Assembly (NCBI GenBank): GCA_000969725.1
Contig: JXSR01S074557.1
DNA: 20,905 bases
Origin: Ophiothrix spiculata
Taxonomy: Eukaryota; Echinodermata; Ophiuroidea; Amphilepidida; Ophiotrichidae
Direction: 5' to 3' (one strand)
Shown: positions 1 through 8,879 of the stretch, one piece after another
Layout: every line of letters begins with the position of its first letter
Numbering within the stretch: position 1 is the first letter of the stretch
Made by a program: the position numbers and the translations under genes
Notes under the pieces: model-generated
Seen by the model: only the letters and a program-made list of their open reading frames with translations
Told to the model about the DNA's origin: nothing
Databases searched by the model: none

Positions 1-18
1 TTTTTTTTTTTTTTTTTT
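1..18. repeat. Poly-T run at the window edge
   Basis: Eighteen T residues open the window. On the minus strand this is a poly-A run. It could be the tail of a minus-strand retroposed sequence ending here or plain low-complexity DNA. Because it touches the window edge, the two cannot be told apart. Confidence 0.6.
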
Positions 19-1209
19 GCTTGTCAGAAAATTTTTCCTCCCACTTTTTTGAAAAATCCGTAGGAATCAAAGCAGAGGATTTGTTGATGAAACGATTTGG
101 TCTGTGATAGTCGGATATCCCATTATTTCCACTGGGTATTTTAGCCAAACGGTTATTCTTGACACAGCTGATAGTCAAGTGTATTTGTTTTGACTGGTTG
201 AGAATGGACAGTAATGATGAGACTGCTTTGGAGTATTTGAAGAAGTAGGTGAAGAATTCTTGCATGTTTGGGAATTCTTGCACGTTTGTGCAACTTTTGA
301 TTTAGGTTAAGAAATTTGATTTGATTTTCCTAACATTTCTCTTTGACCATACTTGAAAGTATTTTAGAAATTATTTTCTACAGTTTTAACCTTATTTGTA
401 AGGTTTTCAACATTTCCAATCAATATTCGACGTCATAATTTATTATACAGATATTTCTCACTCCAAACTGTACTAGAAAATAAGACACGTTTTGCTCAGC
501 AATATCCTTTTTTGTTGTGTATGACAACATTGACATGACGTTTGAAGGTTATGTAAACATCATTTGGCAAAACGGATGTCATTTTGATGAAATTAGTTGA
601 TTCAAGATAATTGATATTGTAACATTTGCTTTTACTTGTTCCTGATTTTAATGTTTCTTCTTCTATCCTACAGCATAGTGGCCTAGTACTATTAGTAGGA
701 TGCACTAACTAGATTCAAGGGATAAATCAGTATGAAATTAAACTAGGGTTTGTATGTACAAACAGTTTAATTTGATCAAATTAATTTTGTTGTTTACATA
801 AAATATCACTCCTTGTGCATTTGATATTGAATGGCACGGAAATCCAATTTAAAAATGTAAACAAATAAATATAACTCACAGAGAAATTCAGTTAAATTTG
901 TCATTTCAGACTTGTTCTATATTAGTTTAAACAGTTGCGCAAAAGCAAAATAGCAAAATGAATTTAAAAGATTCCAATGTTTTACATTTTTCTACCTCAA
1001 GTGTTTTTCTTACACACTTGTTTATAAGAAATCACTGCGGATGCAATAAGAAGGTATTTTTATCTGAAATTATGACATATGAAAGAGTAAAGTAATTACT
1101 GTTGCGTAGCTACTAAAAGCTTTCAATCAGTAGCCAATGATTTCCATTCACAGCGGAATAATTGGTTTGCGTTATGATGGATGGCCTTGCGCAATTATTA
1201 GCAATTTTA
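19..1209. other. AT-rich non-coding stretch, no gene seen
   Basis: No convincing exon, RNA gene or mobile element was found. There is a small local duplication near 253-294, where GAATTCTTGCA is repeated and followed each time by a GTTTG-like tail. The short open frames have no recognisable protein character. Confidence 0.5.
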
Positions 1210-1298
1210 ACAATTCACCGTATTGCATAGAGGAGCAAACCATTGTTGATTTGCGATGAACCCACAGGTAAATATTCAAATTAGCGCGTTACGCACTG
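1210..1298 (+). repeat. Dispersed repeat, copy 1 (inverted partner at 13738-13833)
   Basis: The stretch contains GATGAACCCACAG followed by ATATTCAAATTAGCGCG. Both blocks, and the flanking AACAATTCACCGTAT, recur in reverse complement at 13738-13833 with scattered substitutions. This shows a dispersed repeat family. The element type is unknown because no terminal repeats or target duplication were found at either copy. Confidence 0.7.
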
Positions 1299-1453
1299 CA
1301 TAGCGTTTAAATAAGTCGGGCTCGCCAACTAGTACGATTTTATCGTAATTTGTTATGATTTTTACGTTTTTAGTCCGCAAAAAATCGCATTAGTACCATT
1401 TTGGCATTTCTGATAATAAAAAAAAACAGAAAAAAGACAAGGTAAAGTCACCA

Positions 1454-1462
1454 ATCCCGACC
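1454..1462. repeat. Left target-site duplication of the nested MITE
   Basis: ATCCCGACC abuts the left terminus and pairs with ATCCCAATC at 1686-1694. The two mismatches suggest an old insertion. Confidence 0.55.
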
Positions 1463-1685
1463 AAGAAAAGATATCGTGTGTGTATCCCATCATGCATTGC
1501 TTCATATGGAAAATTTTGTACAGGAAGTCATATGAGTAGTTAGTGATGAGGCATACCCAAAATGCAAGATTTCACCCATTATCTTTGATTTGTTGGCATT
1601 TCATCACTAACTACTCACATAATTTCCTGTACAAACAATCCCATAGGAAGCAATGCATGATGGGATACACACAATATCTTCTCTT
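1463..1685. mobile_element. Hairpin MITE nested in the hAT-like copy R1
   Basis: The left arm (about 1463-1549) and right arm (about 1600-1685) are near-perfect reverse complements and include CCCATCATGCATTGCTTC, TTTGTACAGGAA and GTAGTTAGTGATGA. The loop is about 50 bases. The element begins AAGAAAAGATAT and ends ATATCTTCTCTT. It is flanked by ATCCCGACC (1454-1462) and ATCCCAATC (1686-1694), a diverged 9-bp target duplication with 7 of 9 matches. Removing it rejoins the surrounding element in register with the related copy at 10885. The open frame running through it is incidental. Confidence 0.8.
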
Positions 1686-1932
1686 ATCCCAATCTGTATT
1701 CAGTAAATATTTGTGCTCTTGTGGAGCAAAAACAGGTGTTAATAAAGACAAGGAAAGTCACAAACCCGACCAGTATTTAATACATATTTATGCTCTTGGA
1801 AGAGGTATTTGAGCCAAAATCTTATAAAAAAGTTACCACCACCTTTTGTCTTCTATTATATTGCTGGTTCCCAACTTCCTATATTGACTTTTAAAAACAC
1901 TTTAAAAAAAATCGTCTTTGACACCTTAATGT

Positions 1933-3004
1933 GGTGTACCTTGATCCACTCAGTCCTATACAAAGTACCAAAGTGAAACATCACATTTTAATTTACCCTA
2001 AATATGGAAAGCTATAAATACTAATATGTCCTGTTGAAATTAGCAAAAATTTATTCGGTTCCAAACTAATACAAAACACTCACATTTGCACTGATTTCAG
2101 TGGGGCTAATTAGGAATTCAAGCTGCCATAAACTTATTCATGTCAAAGTTGGCGTGTGAGGGTTTTTCATCATAATATTCTAAATATGGACATAAAAATG
2201 TTGAATTGCATAAAAAGATTTTTGGGATGTTCACCGCTTCAGTTCTCTATGACAAGTACCTGTAAACAAAATTGATTCGTATATCCCATCATGTTACTTT
2301 TCTTTTTCTTTTTCCCAATTGTGTCATTTTCATGAAATGAAATTTTTGAAAGATCAGAAAAATATGTGAGGTGTTTTTTCTTTAAGGCGTAAGTAAAATG
2401 AGCAAAGATTGTTACATTTTGATAATCATATTATGTAAGAGAAGGAGGATACCAGAAATATGCCAATATTGGTAATTTTGTTCATTTCTTTGGATGTTTC
2501 AAACTATGGTGATGGATACCATTTATACCTTTGTGATTTGGTGGATTTATATTATGTGTGGGAAAATGTGTACAGCATAGCTGCACACACATTCTACGCC
2601 TACTCCATAAAGGTAGGGCTGTTTGTTCAACCAGTTGCGCGTGTCTAGGTGAAGTGGAAATTTTGTCATGCTTTACTTGAAATGCAGGTTTCTGGTACTC
2701 GGTTTTAAATTATTTGTGTTATGGATAGTTTGTGTGTTCAGAATTTATGACATTTGGTTTGAAAAGCACTTGTATGTGTATGTATTTTGGGTATTCTTAT
2801 ACAATGATTGGTTTATGATGTGAATTTATTATTGACATTTGGTTCAAATGTACTTGTATATATCATTTAATTGTGTGTAATCAGTTGCCCCATTTTACAA
2901 ATGTTATGTTTCAATATATAGAAATAATTTTCATGTTGTGGACATGTTTCTTAACAAAGTTAATGTAGATGCAGACTTATTACCTTAAAAAGAGGATTTT
3001 TTTC
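1933..3004. other. AT-rich non-coding stretch
   Basis: No exon with convincing splice sites and protein character was seen. A weak direct repeat built on GACATTTGGTT plus ACTTGTAT lies near 2748 and 2834. The open frame at 2460-2648 has low-complexity composition and is not supported as a gene. Confidence 0.45.
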
Positions 3005-3017
3005 GGGGGGGGGGGGG
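3005..3017. repeat. Homopolymer of 13 G
   Basis: Thirteen consecutive G residues lie in AT-rich DNA. It is likely variable in length and prone to sequencing error. Similar tracts lie at 12039-12051 (13 G) and 14879-14889 (11 C). Confidence 0.9.
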
Positions 3018-3539
3018 TAAGAAAGGGGAAGCCCCGTAGTTGTTTTATCTATCAGTCTGATTCATTTGGGAGAAAATGTAGTAATCACTGTTGTCTATGT
3101 TGAGCAAAACAATTGTTACCTGGGGTTGAAAAACTAAATCCATTAGGTTCCCCCAGACCATGACAATTTAGTAGCTCAAAGCCTGTTTTAAACCCTTGGA
3201 AGGAGTATTGAGTATTCTCCAGTCAAAAAATTATGTACTATATTTCATAACTACTCAAAATCGGGCAATGTAAAAGATCCACCAAAAGTATAAGAAGGTC
3301 CACAAGAAGAACCCTAAGAACTCCAATATAGCCTAATAAAGTTCTCTTTTAGGTAAAAAAAAAATTGAGAAGGAAAAAAAACCCACCAACCTTCAGGAAA
3401 CATTTTGTCTTTTGTTTTTATTTCTTTTGTTGTTGCTGTTTTGTTTTTAGCTTGTCACTTTAACAAAACCACTGAAATTAATTTAGGGTTGATTAAAATG
3501 AAAATAAAACATCTTAAAGACCCACTTTTTATGTATGTT

Positions 3540-3605
3540 CTGGACCCCCAGAAAAAATCCTGGACCCTAGAGAAAATCCTGGCCCAAAAGAAAAATCCTG
3601 GCCAT
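3540..3605. repeat. Minisatellite of 19-20 bp units
   Basis: Three full units and a partial one are seen. Each starts CTGG(A/C)CC and ends AAAAATC or a close variant. The unit starts are 3540, 3560, 3579 and 3598. The unit length is not a multiple of three and no conserved peptide is implied. Confidence 0.8.
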
Positions 3606-4540
3606 TAGTCTGCTGTGTTCATCAGGGACAATAGAAGATGGGCAAAACGAAACAGTTTGTCTTTGATTTCTTAATTAAAACACTTCAAATACGTTGTGTT
3701 GAGCAACTCTTTAACAGATTTTAAATGTCAAGAAGAAAATACAAAGAAAAGAGTTTTCAAAATACCATGAGTAGTTACTTAAATTATTCAGATGCTGTTC
3801 CTACAAATCCATCCTTTTTATTACTAGAAAGTCAATTCTTGATTTCTTCTAAACAAGTGAGTACTAGATAAAACGATGCAATATGAACAATTATGTGTGG
3901 GTGTGCTGCCCCAGGGGATGTCAGACGATGACACAGACAGGTAGTTGAGGGTTGATGCAAAGGCAAAGATTGTTTTTGGAAAAAAAAAAATTAAATTGAT
4001 GACATTTAACAAAATAAACTCTGGCATGGTGGATTCGCATTTTCCCCATCATTGGTACAAGGTCATTGACCAAACTGAGAGCATATATATAGATTGAATG
4101 TATATTATATGCAATGTAATTGCTGTATGGGATCATTATTAAATTCAAATGTGTTAATTAAGTAGATGATAAATCAAGAAAAGTGAGATAATTCTACTTA
4201 TTGCCACTGGCGCTGTTGAAGATTTGTGAGGATTTTTGCTGAATTGGAATGATGAGATGAAATTCCTGTTAATATTGAAGTTCTGTTCTTTCTCTTCCTT
4301 CTTTTCTCATGAGAAATGGTATTTTGTTCATAAGAGATGTTATCATCAGTTGTATGTAATCAAATTGTATTGACTGTTATTGACTGTCAGCTAGTGCCCT
4401 TTTTACGTCTGACGTACAGGGAATTAACTGCAGATTGATTTTTAATGTAAGGCTAATGTGCTATTTGCAATGCCCGGTTTTCATGAATATGGATGTTTTG
4501 GCCAGTGCATATTAAGGATTATACCCCAGTGATCCGAAAA
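3606..4540. other. AT-rich non-coding stretch
   Basis: No gene or clear repeat was identified. The short minus-strand open frames at 3824-4148 overlap one another and have no coding character. Confidence 0.45.
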
Positions 4541-4756
4541 TAGATGAATTTAGCCTTTCTGAGGCGACTGATCGGTAATTTGGCTGAGAATGCAGCTATC
4601 GAGCCAGTCGAGCGCAATTTCTCGAGTACGCACAATTTGAGGAAAAATGTAAGATGCGTAGTGCATTGTAGTCAAGTAAGTGTAGCGTGCGACCAGTGCA
4701 GAGTGCTTGGTCACCACGCGATCGTGCAGCCTTGGTCCAGACATGACGCCATATCT
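4541..4756 (+). other. CpG-richer block, possible exon or 5' untranslated region
   Basis: This stretch has many more CG dinucleotides than its surroundings (TCGAGCC, TCGAGCGC, TCTCGAGTACGC, CACGCGATCG). It is open in two overlapping frames, plus-strand 4544 onward and minus-strand 4789 back. A donor-like CAA|GTAAGT sits at 4675/4676. The plus frame would end there in phase 0, which does not match the phase-1 start of the exon at 5387, so a direct coding join is not supported. A noncoding first exon, a promoter-proximal segment or an old repeat are all possible. No product is recognised. It ends where the TTAGGG-core element inserted. Confidence 0.25.
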
Positions 4757-4764
4757 GTACTTTC
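4757..4764. repeat. Left 8-bp target duplication GTACTTTC of TTAGGG-core element copy 1
   Basis: GTACTTTC immediately precedes the left terminus and is repeated exactly at 4944-4951, immediately after the right terminus. Confidence 0.85.
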
Positions 4765-4797
4765 GGTCCAAGTGTATTTTAGGTCCCATCCAGAATT

Positions 4798-4831
<34 letters not shown>

Positions 4832-4876
4832 ATTTAGGGTTAGGGTTAGGGTGTAAGGTTAGGGTTAGGGTTAGTT

Positions 4877-4908
<32 letters not shown>

Positions 4909-4943
4909 ATAGTCTTTGATAGGACCTAAAGTATACTTTTTCC
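4765..4943. mobile_element. TTAGGG-core element, copy 1 (179 bp, intact ends)
   Basis: Terminal inverted repeats of 22 bp lie at 4765-4786 and 4922-4943. They match at 17 of 22 positions, and the inner block TTTAGGTCC pairs with GGACCTAAA. Between them are CATCCAGAA and a tract of about 15 TTAGGG hexamers with a few variant units. An exact 8-bp duplication, GTACTTTC, flanks the element. There is no coding capacity, so this is a non-autonomous DNA-transposon derivative. The 8-bp duplication suits hAT, P or Merlin-type transposases, but the termini do not settle which. A second copy at 18223 confirms the ends. Confidence 0.85.
4797..4908 (+). repeat. Interstitial TTAGGG tract inside element copy 1
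   Basis: About 15 TTAGGG hexamers, G-rich strand on plus, are interspersed with TTTAGGG, TTAATTTAGGG, TGTAAGG and TTAGTTTTAGGG variants. The tract starts at the same internal point (after CCAGAATT) as in the copy at 18223, so it is part of the element and not an independent telomeric remnant. Confidence 0.9.
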
Positions 4944-5386
4944 GTACTTTCTTTAATCTAAGAATTTAACCATTTTTAAGTCAATTGGGCAAACTATACG
5001 GGAGTGCACATTGAGATCATTGCACATCCGTAGACCGTTTGGTTTCGACATGGACAGAGATCCAGACCAATCTAAACTAAATAACTGCCTTTTGCATACA
5101 CTCTTGGCTAGGTTTGCTGCTGTTTCACCACATACATTTATTTTGCGCGTAAGATACATTGTTGTCACACATTGTAATGTGTATCATGCATACTCTTTGA
5201 CCCATTTAAAGGAGCATCACACTTTTTTGCTCCCTGCGTCGTGCAGAACTCTCAAAGTGATATATGGAGACAGTAATCTTCCCACAAGGGAGTACAGGTG
5301 TAGAGAACCCCAATATCGGCTTCCACTGGGGTCTAAATATTCAGTGAAATGTCCTAAACTTGATTTTTATTTCCCATCATTTACAG

Positions 5387-5497
5387 AGGATGACATTCAG
5401 ATGCTTCGGGAGTTAGTCAGCTTCATGGGAGATGACATGGAGAATGATACTAGTCAGTCTGTCTCTAGAGGACCTCAGGAAGACTCTAGTAGTCCAG
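5387..5497 (+). CDS. Internal exon of an unrecognised host gene (37 codons, phase 1-1)
   Basis: A strong acceptor precedes it: a TTTTTATTTCCCATCATTTACAG-type pyrimidine tract ending in CAG at 5384-5386. A strong donor, CCAG|GTAAGT, follows at 5497/5498. The exon is 111 nt and starts and ends in phase 1. The frame reads DDIQMLRELVSFMGDDMEN, then a serine-rich polar stretch ending QEDSSSPG. The first part could form an amphipathic helix and the second is likely disordered. The frame is also open upstream to before 5011, so a longer exon cannot be excluded, but the pyrimidine tract favours this start. The phase matches the exon at 13273. I do not recognise the protein. Confidence 0.5.
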
Positions 5498-5574
5498 GTA
5501 AGTGTCCTCTGATATGGATTGCAAATTTGAAAATATGTAGTTAGGCTTTCACTACAGGAATTTGTAATAAATAG

Positions 5575-6220
5575 GTAAGTTTCAACAAGTATGACCAAAG
5601 AGGCAGAGCAACCATCTATGAGGCGCAAGTTCGAAGTGTTATGGAATACGCATCACTTTCCTGGATGAGTGCCAGCCCAACGACACTCAAATTGCTGGAT
5701 TCCATCCAGAGAAAGGCACTTTGAGTTATTGGTGTGGATGAGGATGATGCCAGACTAGAACTTAACATCTGTTCCACGAAGACGTCAGGTGGCAGCATCT
5801 GCCGTCCTATACACAATGCACACCACAGACCTTCATGCTCTGCTTCCTCAGCAATATACCATCAGAAGAGCCACCTGATCCAGTCTGTCCATGACTTGCC
5901 ATGCTCTTGCTGTTCCTGTATCCAGAACTGTTTCCACTGGCCGAACTTTAATCCACGCAGCTGTGCATATATGGAATAGCTTGCCAGATGAAGTAGTCAG
6001 TCACATCTCTGATAATGGTGTGACACCCTTTAAGAGGAGAGTGCATGCATATCTTATGCCATGTGTTTAAAGCTTTTCCACAGCACTCCAGTTCTCCTTT
6101 TGCTGTGAACCACTGATTAGGCCATGGAGATATCTATCATAGTGCAGTACAGCTTATGAAAGTCTTTTCTTCTATTCTTCATGGGCTATTGTTCACTTAA
6201 GCATTTAATAAAATAATAAA
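5575..6220 (+). pseudogene. CR1-like non-LTR retrotransposon, decayed 3' end (reverse transcriptase C-terminus)
   Basis: The plus frame reads GRATIYEAQVRSVMEY, then SWMSASPTTLKLLDSIQRKAL, the usual C-terminal 'YKAQVRSVMEY...LD.IQ.RAL..IG' signature of CR1/Jockey-type elements. A TGA (about 5722-5724) sits where arginine is expected. After a frameshift near 5770 it continues SAVLYTMHTTDLHALLPQQY, and in another frame IWNSLPDEVVSH...FKRRVHAYLMPCV with a terminal TAA at 6068-6070. A short 3' untranslated region ends in an A-rich tail (AATAAAATAATAAAAAAAA, about 6207-6225). The polymerase core and endonuclease are absent, so it is 5'-truncated and dead. It sits only 78 nt downstream of the exon at 5387. 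Confidence 0.8.
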
Positions 6221-6239
6221 AAAAAGTATACCATCTGCT

Positions 6240-6601
6240 TTAGAAGGTAGTCAAGCTTTTATCAGTCGCGGCATCTGATGAAAACATGACCGCTTTCACA
6301 CTCTTGACTTCTGCTTCTGCTTCTGCTAAGATACTTCGCAACACTCCAATTGGAGTCAAACGCGAAGCTCTCTGGTCTAAGAGAGAAATGATATACTTTT
6401 GAAGGTATAGTCAACATGACCGGGAAAGTCTTCCCTATTCTTTTCGAATAGCCCGTGAAGTTCTTTTACATCTGACAGCGTTCTCAGACCTAAGTATTTG
6501 ATGCACAAGTAAGTAAATTGTTTCTCAAGCTCGCCCTGTAATACTTTAAATCCATACCAATGCTGTAATCGCTGATAGTACACTTGGTTCAATGACGTCA
6601 T
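6240..6601 (-). CDS. Unrecognised minus-strand coding candidate, possibly two exons
   Basis: From ATG at 6601 the frame reads MTSLNQVYYQRLQHWYGFKV and stays open to a TAG at 6377-6379 (74 codons), with the composition of a globular protein. That TAG coincides with an acceptor (ATTTCTCTCTTAG, exon resuming at 6376). A donor-like TTAG|GTCTGAG lies at 6490/6489. Removing the 113-nt interval joins phase 1 to phase 1 and continues into TPIGVLRSILAEAEAEVKSV, ending SLTTF and TAA at 6240-6242, 82 residues in all. A CTGCTT-type simple repeat (6309-6327) encodes the AEAEAE part. No family is recognised, and the phase agreement could be chance. It may instead be a gene remnant or a repeat fragment. Confidence 0.25.
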
Positions 6602-6645
6602 ATCCAGGAAAATCTTATAGGTAACATCAGTGAGCTGACTTTACT

Positions 6646-7791
6646 CTCTCATTTACACGTTCAGCACTGGCGCAAGTTTTCACATATTGCAGGGGAACTT
6701 GAGAAATGATTGTATAATGTACAGCAAATCAATTTATAGGTAAAATTTATAGGTATATATATTCTATCGATATATTTAGAATGTTGAAGGCTATTATTTA
6801 CTGCATTAAAATTATCACAAATGTCCTTTATATTAAGCTTGTCCATGAGTTGGGAAATCAATTTCAATTCCCGGCATGTCTAAGTCTGACTAAAAACTCC
6901 GGGTGAAAGTCAACAAAGTTCTTGATGTTCGTATAATGGCATATAATGAGCGTCTTTCATGTATTCATGTTGGATAAGAATCCTAATTGTCGTACAAATT
7001 GCCATTTCATGGTTTGCACATAAAACCCAACTGCTTAAGCTTAACCAACCGCATAAGCTTTAAGATGGCACTCGGCATGTAGGATACCGATAGCGGAATT
7101 CTACGCCTGCATCGATGCTGCTTCATCCAAATTCATGAGTTTTGGATTAGGATATCTACAGATCTGTACCAGATTAATGTCACTGTCTGAAAAACGAAGC
7201 TGAAAAGAGACAAGAAAGGCAGGAACTAGGTCACTGCATGCCTCCCATGTAGTTGTATTATTCTAAGTAATCTAGTTAACTCTCTAATGGGTAGTAAAGT
7301 TGCCTATTTTGATGTATTTTTCAGTGTTGTGGGACCAAGATGCAGTAAAATGATATATTAATGATTTCACTTGTGGTGGAATTCAAATATTGACTTAAAA
7401 GTTAGTTTTAAAAGTTGATTTACTACCAGTCATGTGTCTCAACAGTGTGTACCAATAAAAACACAAGATTTTTCATGATTTTTTTTTCTGAGAGAATTTT
7501 ATCATACATTTTCTCTTATTCAACAAGCTTTTTATTTCGTGAAATTTGGACCTTTGGTTTAGAAGTTCTGTAAAGTCCTCAAGCTAAGCAACTATCACTG
7601 AATGCTTGCAGTAGTCTAAATACAATTTCTACCTATAAAACACAAATGACAAGGTAATTTTGATTCAAGAAACAACTTACGGCTGCTGGCTGGTAATTTT
7701 TTTTTAGACCTGATATACAAGTGTTAATTACAACTTTTCATGTCCAAAGATGCGCAAAAACATGATCCTGGCTAACCCAATATGTTAATGA
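6646..7791. other. AT-rich non-coding stretch
   Basis: No coding character, RNA gene or clear repeat was identified. A short minus-strand open frame at 6661-6867 is AT-driven and unsupported. Confidence 0.45.
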
Positions 7792-7795
7792 TTAA

Positions 7796-8282
7796 CCCTC
7801 GTCCACCTAAGCCATTTTCTACTACGTCGTTACCTGGGTCCCCCCTCTGTGAAAATAAAATTGACACGCCAAAAGTGTGGTTGTTTTATACAATAGTATA
7901 GGGTAGGGTCTCCTCTTTCAATTGATACCAAAATCATGAAAATCGGTCAAGGTGTTATCTGATATTCGCCGAAAATTCGCTATAAAAGTTTTAAATATCG
8001 GGGATTTTGATCGGGTTTTTTCCTACTGAATAAAGGAAATGGTGGTTCTTACATGTTTTATAAGTTTAAGCATGTTAGCATGCAGATATTTTTCAAAATG
8101 GCGACACCCCCTACCCACAGACTTTGACGGCTTACCCTACCCCCACCTAAGGTGGTACCCCCGACTCTTTTTCATCAAAATGACGGCAAAGGATGTAAAA
8201 ACAATTATTTAAATGCCCGGGGTCACTTTGTTTTGCGTTTTGGAGCAATCGGCGATGATCCGTTAGGTAACCACCTCCCCCC
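7796..8282. mobile_element. Compositionally distinct segment bounded by TTAA, possible mobile element
   Basis: The segment is richer in C and G than its surroundings (CCTGGGTCCCCCC, CACCCCCTACCCAC, CCCACCTAAGGTGGTACCCCC). TTAA lies at both edges, 7792-7795 and 8283-8286, which is the target site of piggyBac and Kolobok elements. The ends (CCCTCGTCCACC and ACCACCTCCCCCC) are not inverted copies of each other, so terminal repeats are not shown. No open frame of note. TTAA is common in AT-rich DNA, so the boundaries are tentative. Confidence 0.3.
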
Positions 8283-8286
8283 TTAA

Positions 8287-8813
8287 CTCATTCAATATAT
8301 CATCTTTCCCTCTGGGTGAGCTCTTGTAAACAAACATAAACATTTAGCAAAATATTTGATACAAATCCGGAGGGTTTTTGTTTTGTTTTTTGTAATGGAA
8401 TTATACTGGCTGTATCAAAATTCTTTGTACCAAGATGTATTTATTTTCAAAAAAATATTAGAAATGTAAGGAGTTAAATAATTTCAAGGATTTTGCAATT
8501 AGTGAATAGTAACATATCTGAGCTTTATTTTCTGAAAGTTTGAAGGCGTTTGAGTACTGTTTCCAGGAGCTCTGGTCATTTAATGGATGATTGATGAAGT
8601 TCCAGTTTTATACAAAAAACATGTATCACACTAACCTTTACCTAACTATGTCACATAGTATCCAAAAATGGTGGTTAACAATCCCTTATAACTTTGATAA
8701 TGACAACTATAAAGTGGTTTTATTTAGTAAGTTCAGTTGGTGTTGCGTTTTTATGCAGCAGAAAACATACGCTGGTCTGTGACGTCTTATCCAAAAAAGG
8801 TGCCAGTAATGGC
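8287..8813. other. AT-rich non-coding stretch
   Basis: Nothing recognisable was found apart from unsupported short open frames, such as 8591-8782, whose composition follows the base bias. Confidence 0.4.
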
Positions 8814-8879
8814 TAATCAATCTTGGCACTTGTTCGGCCCATGTCCTAATCAATCTTGGCACTTGATCGGTCCGTGTCC
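8814..8879 (+). repeat. 33-bp tandem duplication
   Basis: Two adjacent 33-bp units (8814-8846 and 8847-8879) start TAATCAATCTTGGCACTTG and end CC(A/G)TGTCC, with a few substitutions. Thirty-three is divisible by three. In the open frame at 8737-8919 the units encode NQSWHLFGPCP and NQSWHLIGPCP. The changes between units (T/A, C/T and A/G) include a conservative Phe/Ile difference and two silent ones. A coding role is possible but there is no other support for a gene here. Confidence 0.75.

Larger units (their letters stand above)
1317..1932 (+). mobile_element. hAT-like non-autonomous element, partial copy R1, interrupted by a nested MITE
   Basis: Starts with GGGCTCGCCAACTAGTACG, nearly the same as the left end of the fuller copy at 10885. 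Similarity continues through GTACGATTTTATCGTA, TTTTTACGTTTTTAG, two subunits carrying ATGCTCTTG and GCCAAAATCT, and the block ending TGACACCTTA near 1930. Beyond that the two copies diverge and no right terminal repeat was found here, so this copy is truncated or the two are different family members. The reading is interrupted at 1463-1685 by a hairpin MITE. No transposase frame survives. Confidence 0.65.

Noticed and set aside
1543..1812. 89-codon plus-strand open frame
   Set aside because: It runs across the right arm of the hairpin MITE and into the hAT-like element, so it is incidental.
4797..4908. Telomere or subtelomeric position, or an ancient chromosome fusion point, suggested by TTAGGG repeats
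   Set aside because: The tract lies within a target-duplicated element with inverted ends, and a second copy has the same layout elsewhere in the window.
5011..5386. Extension of the host exon upstream to the ATG at 5011 (177-codon open frame)
   Set aside because: A strong pyrimidine tract and CAG end at 5386, and the upstream peptide has no recognisable character. Kept as an alternative only.
7796..8282. Terminal inverted repeats for the TTAA-bounded segment
   Set aside because: Both ends are C-rich on the same strand (CCCTCGTCC and CCTCCCCCC) and do not pair as inverted copies.
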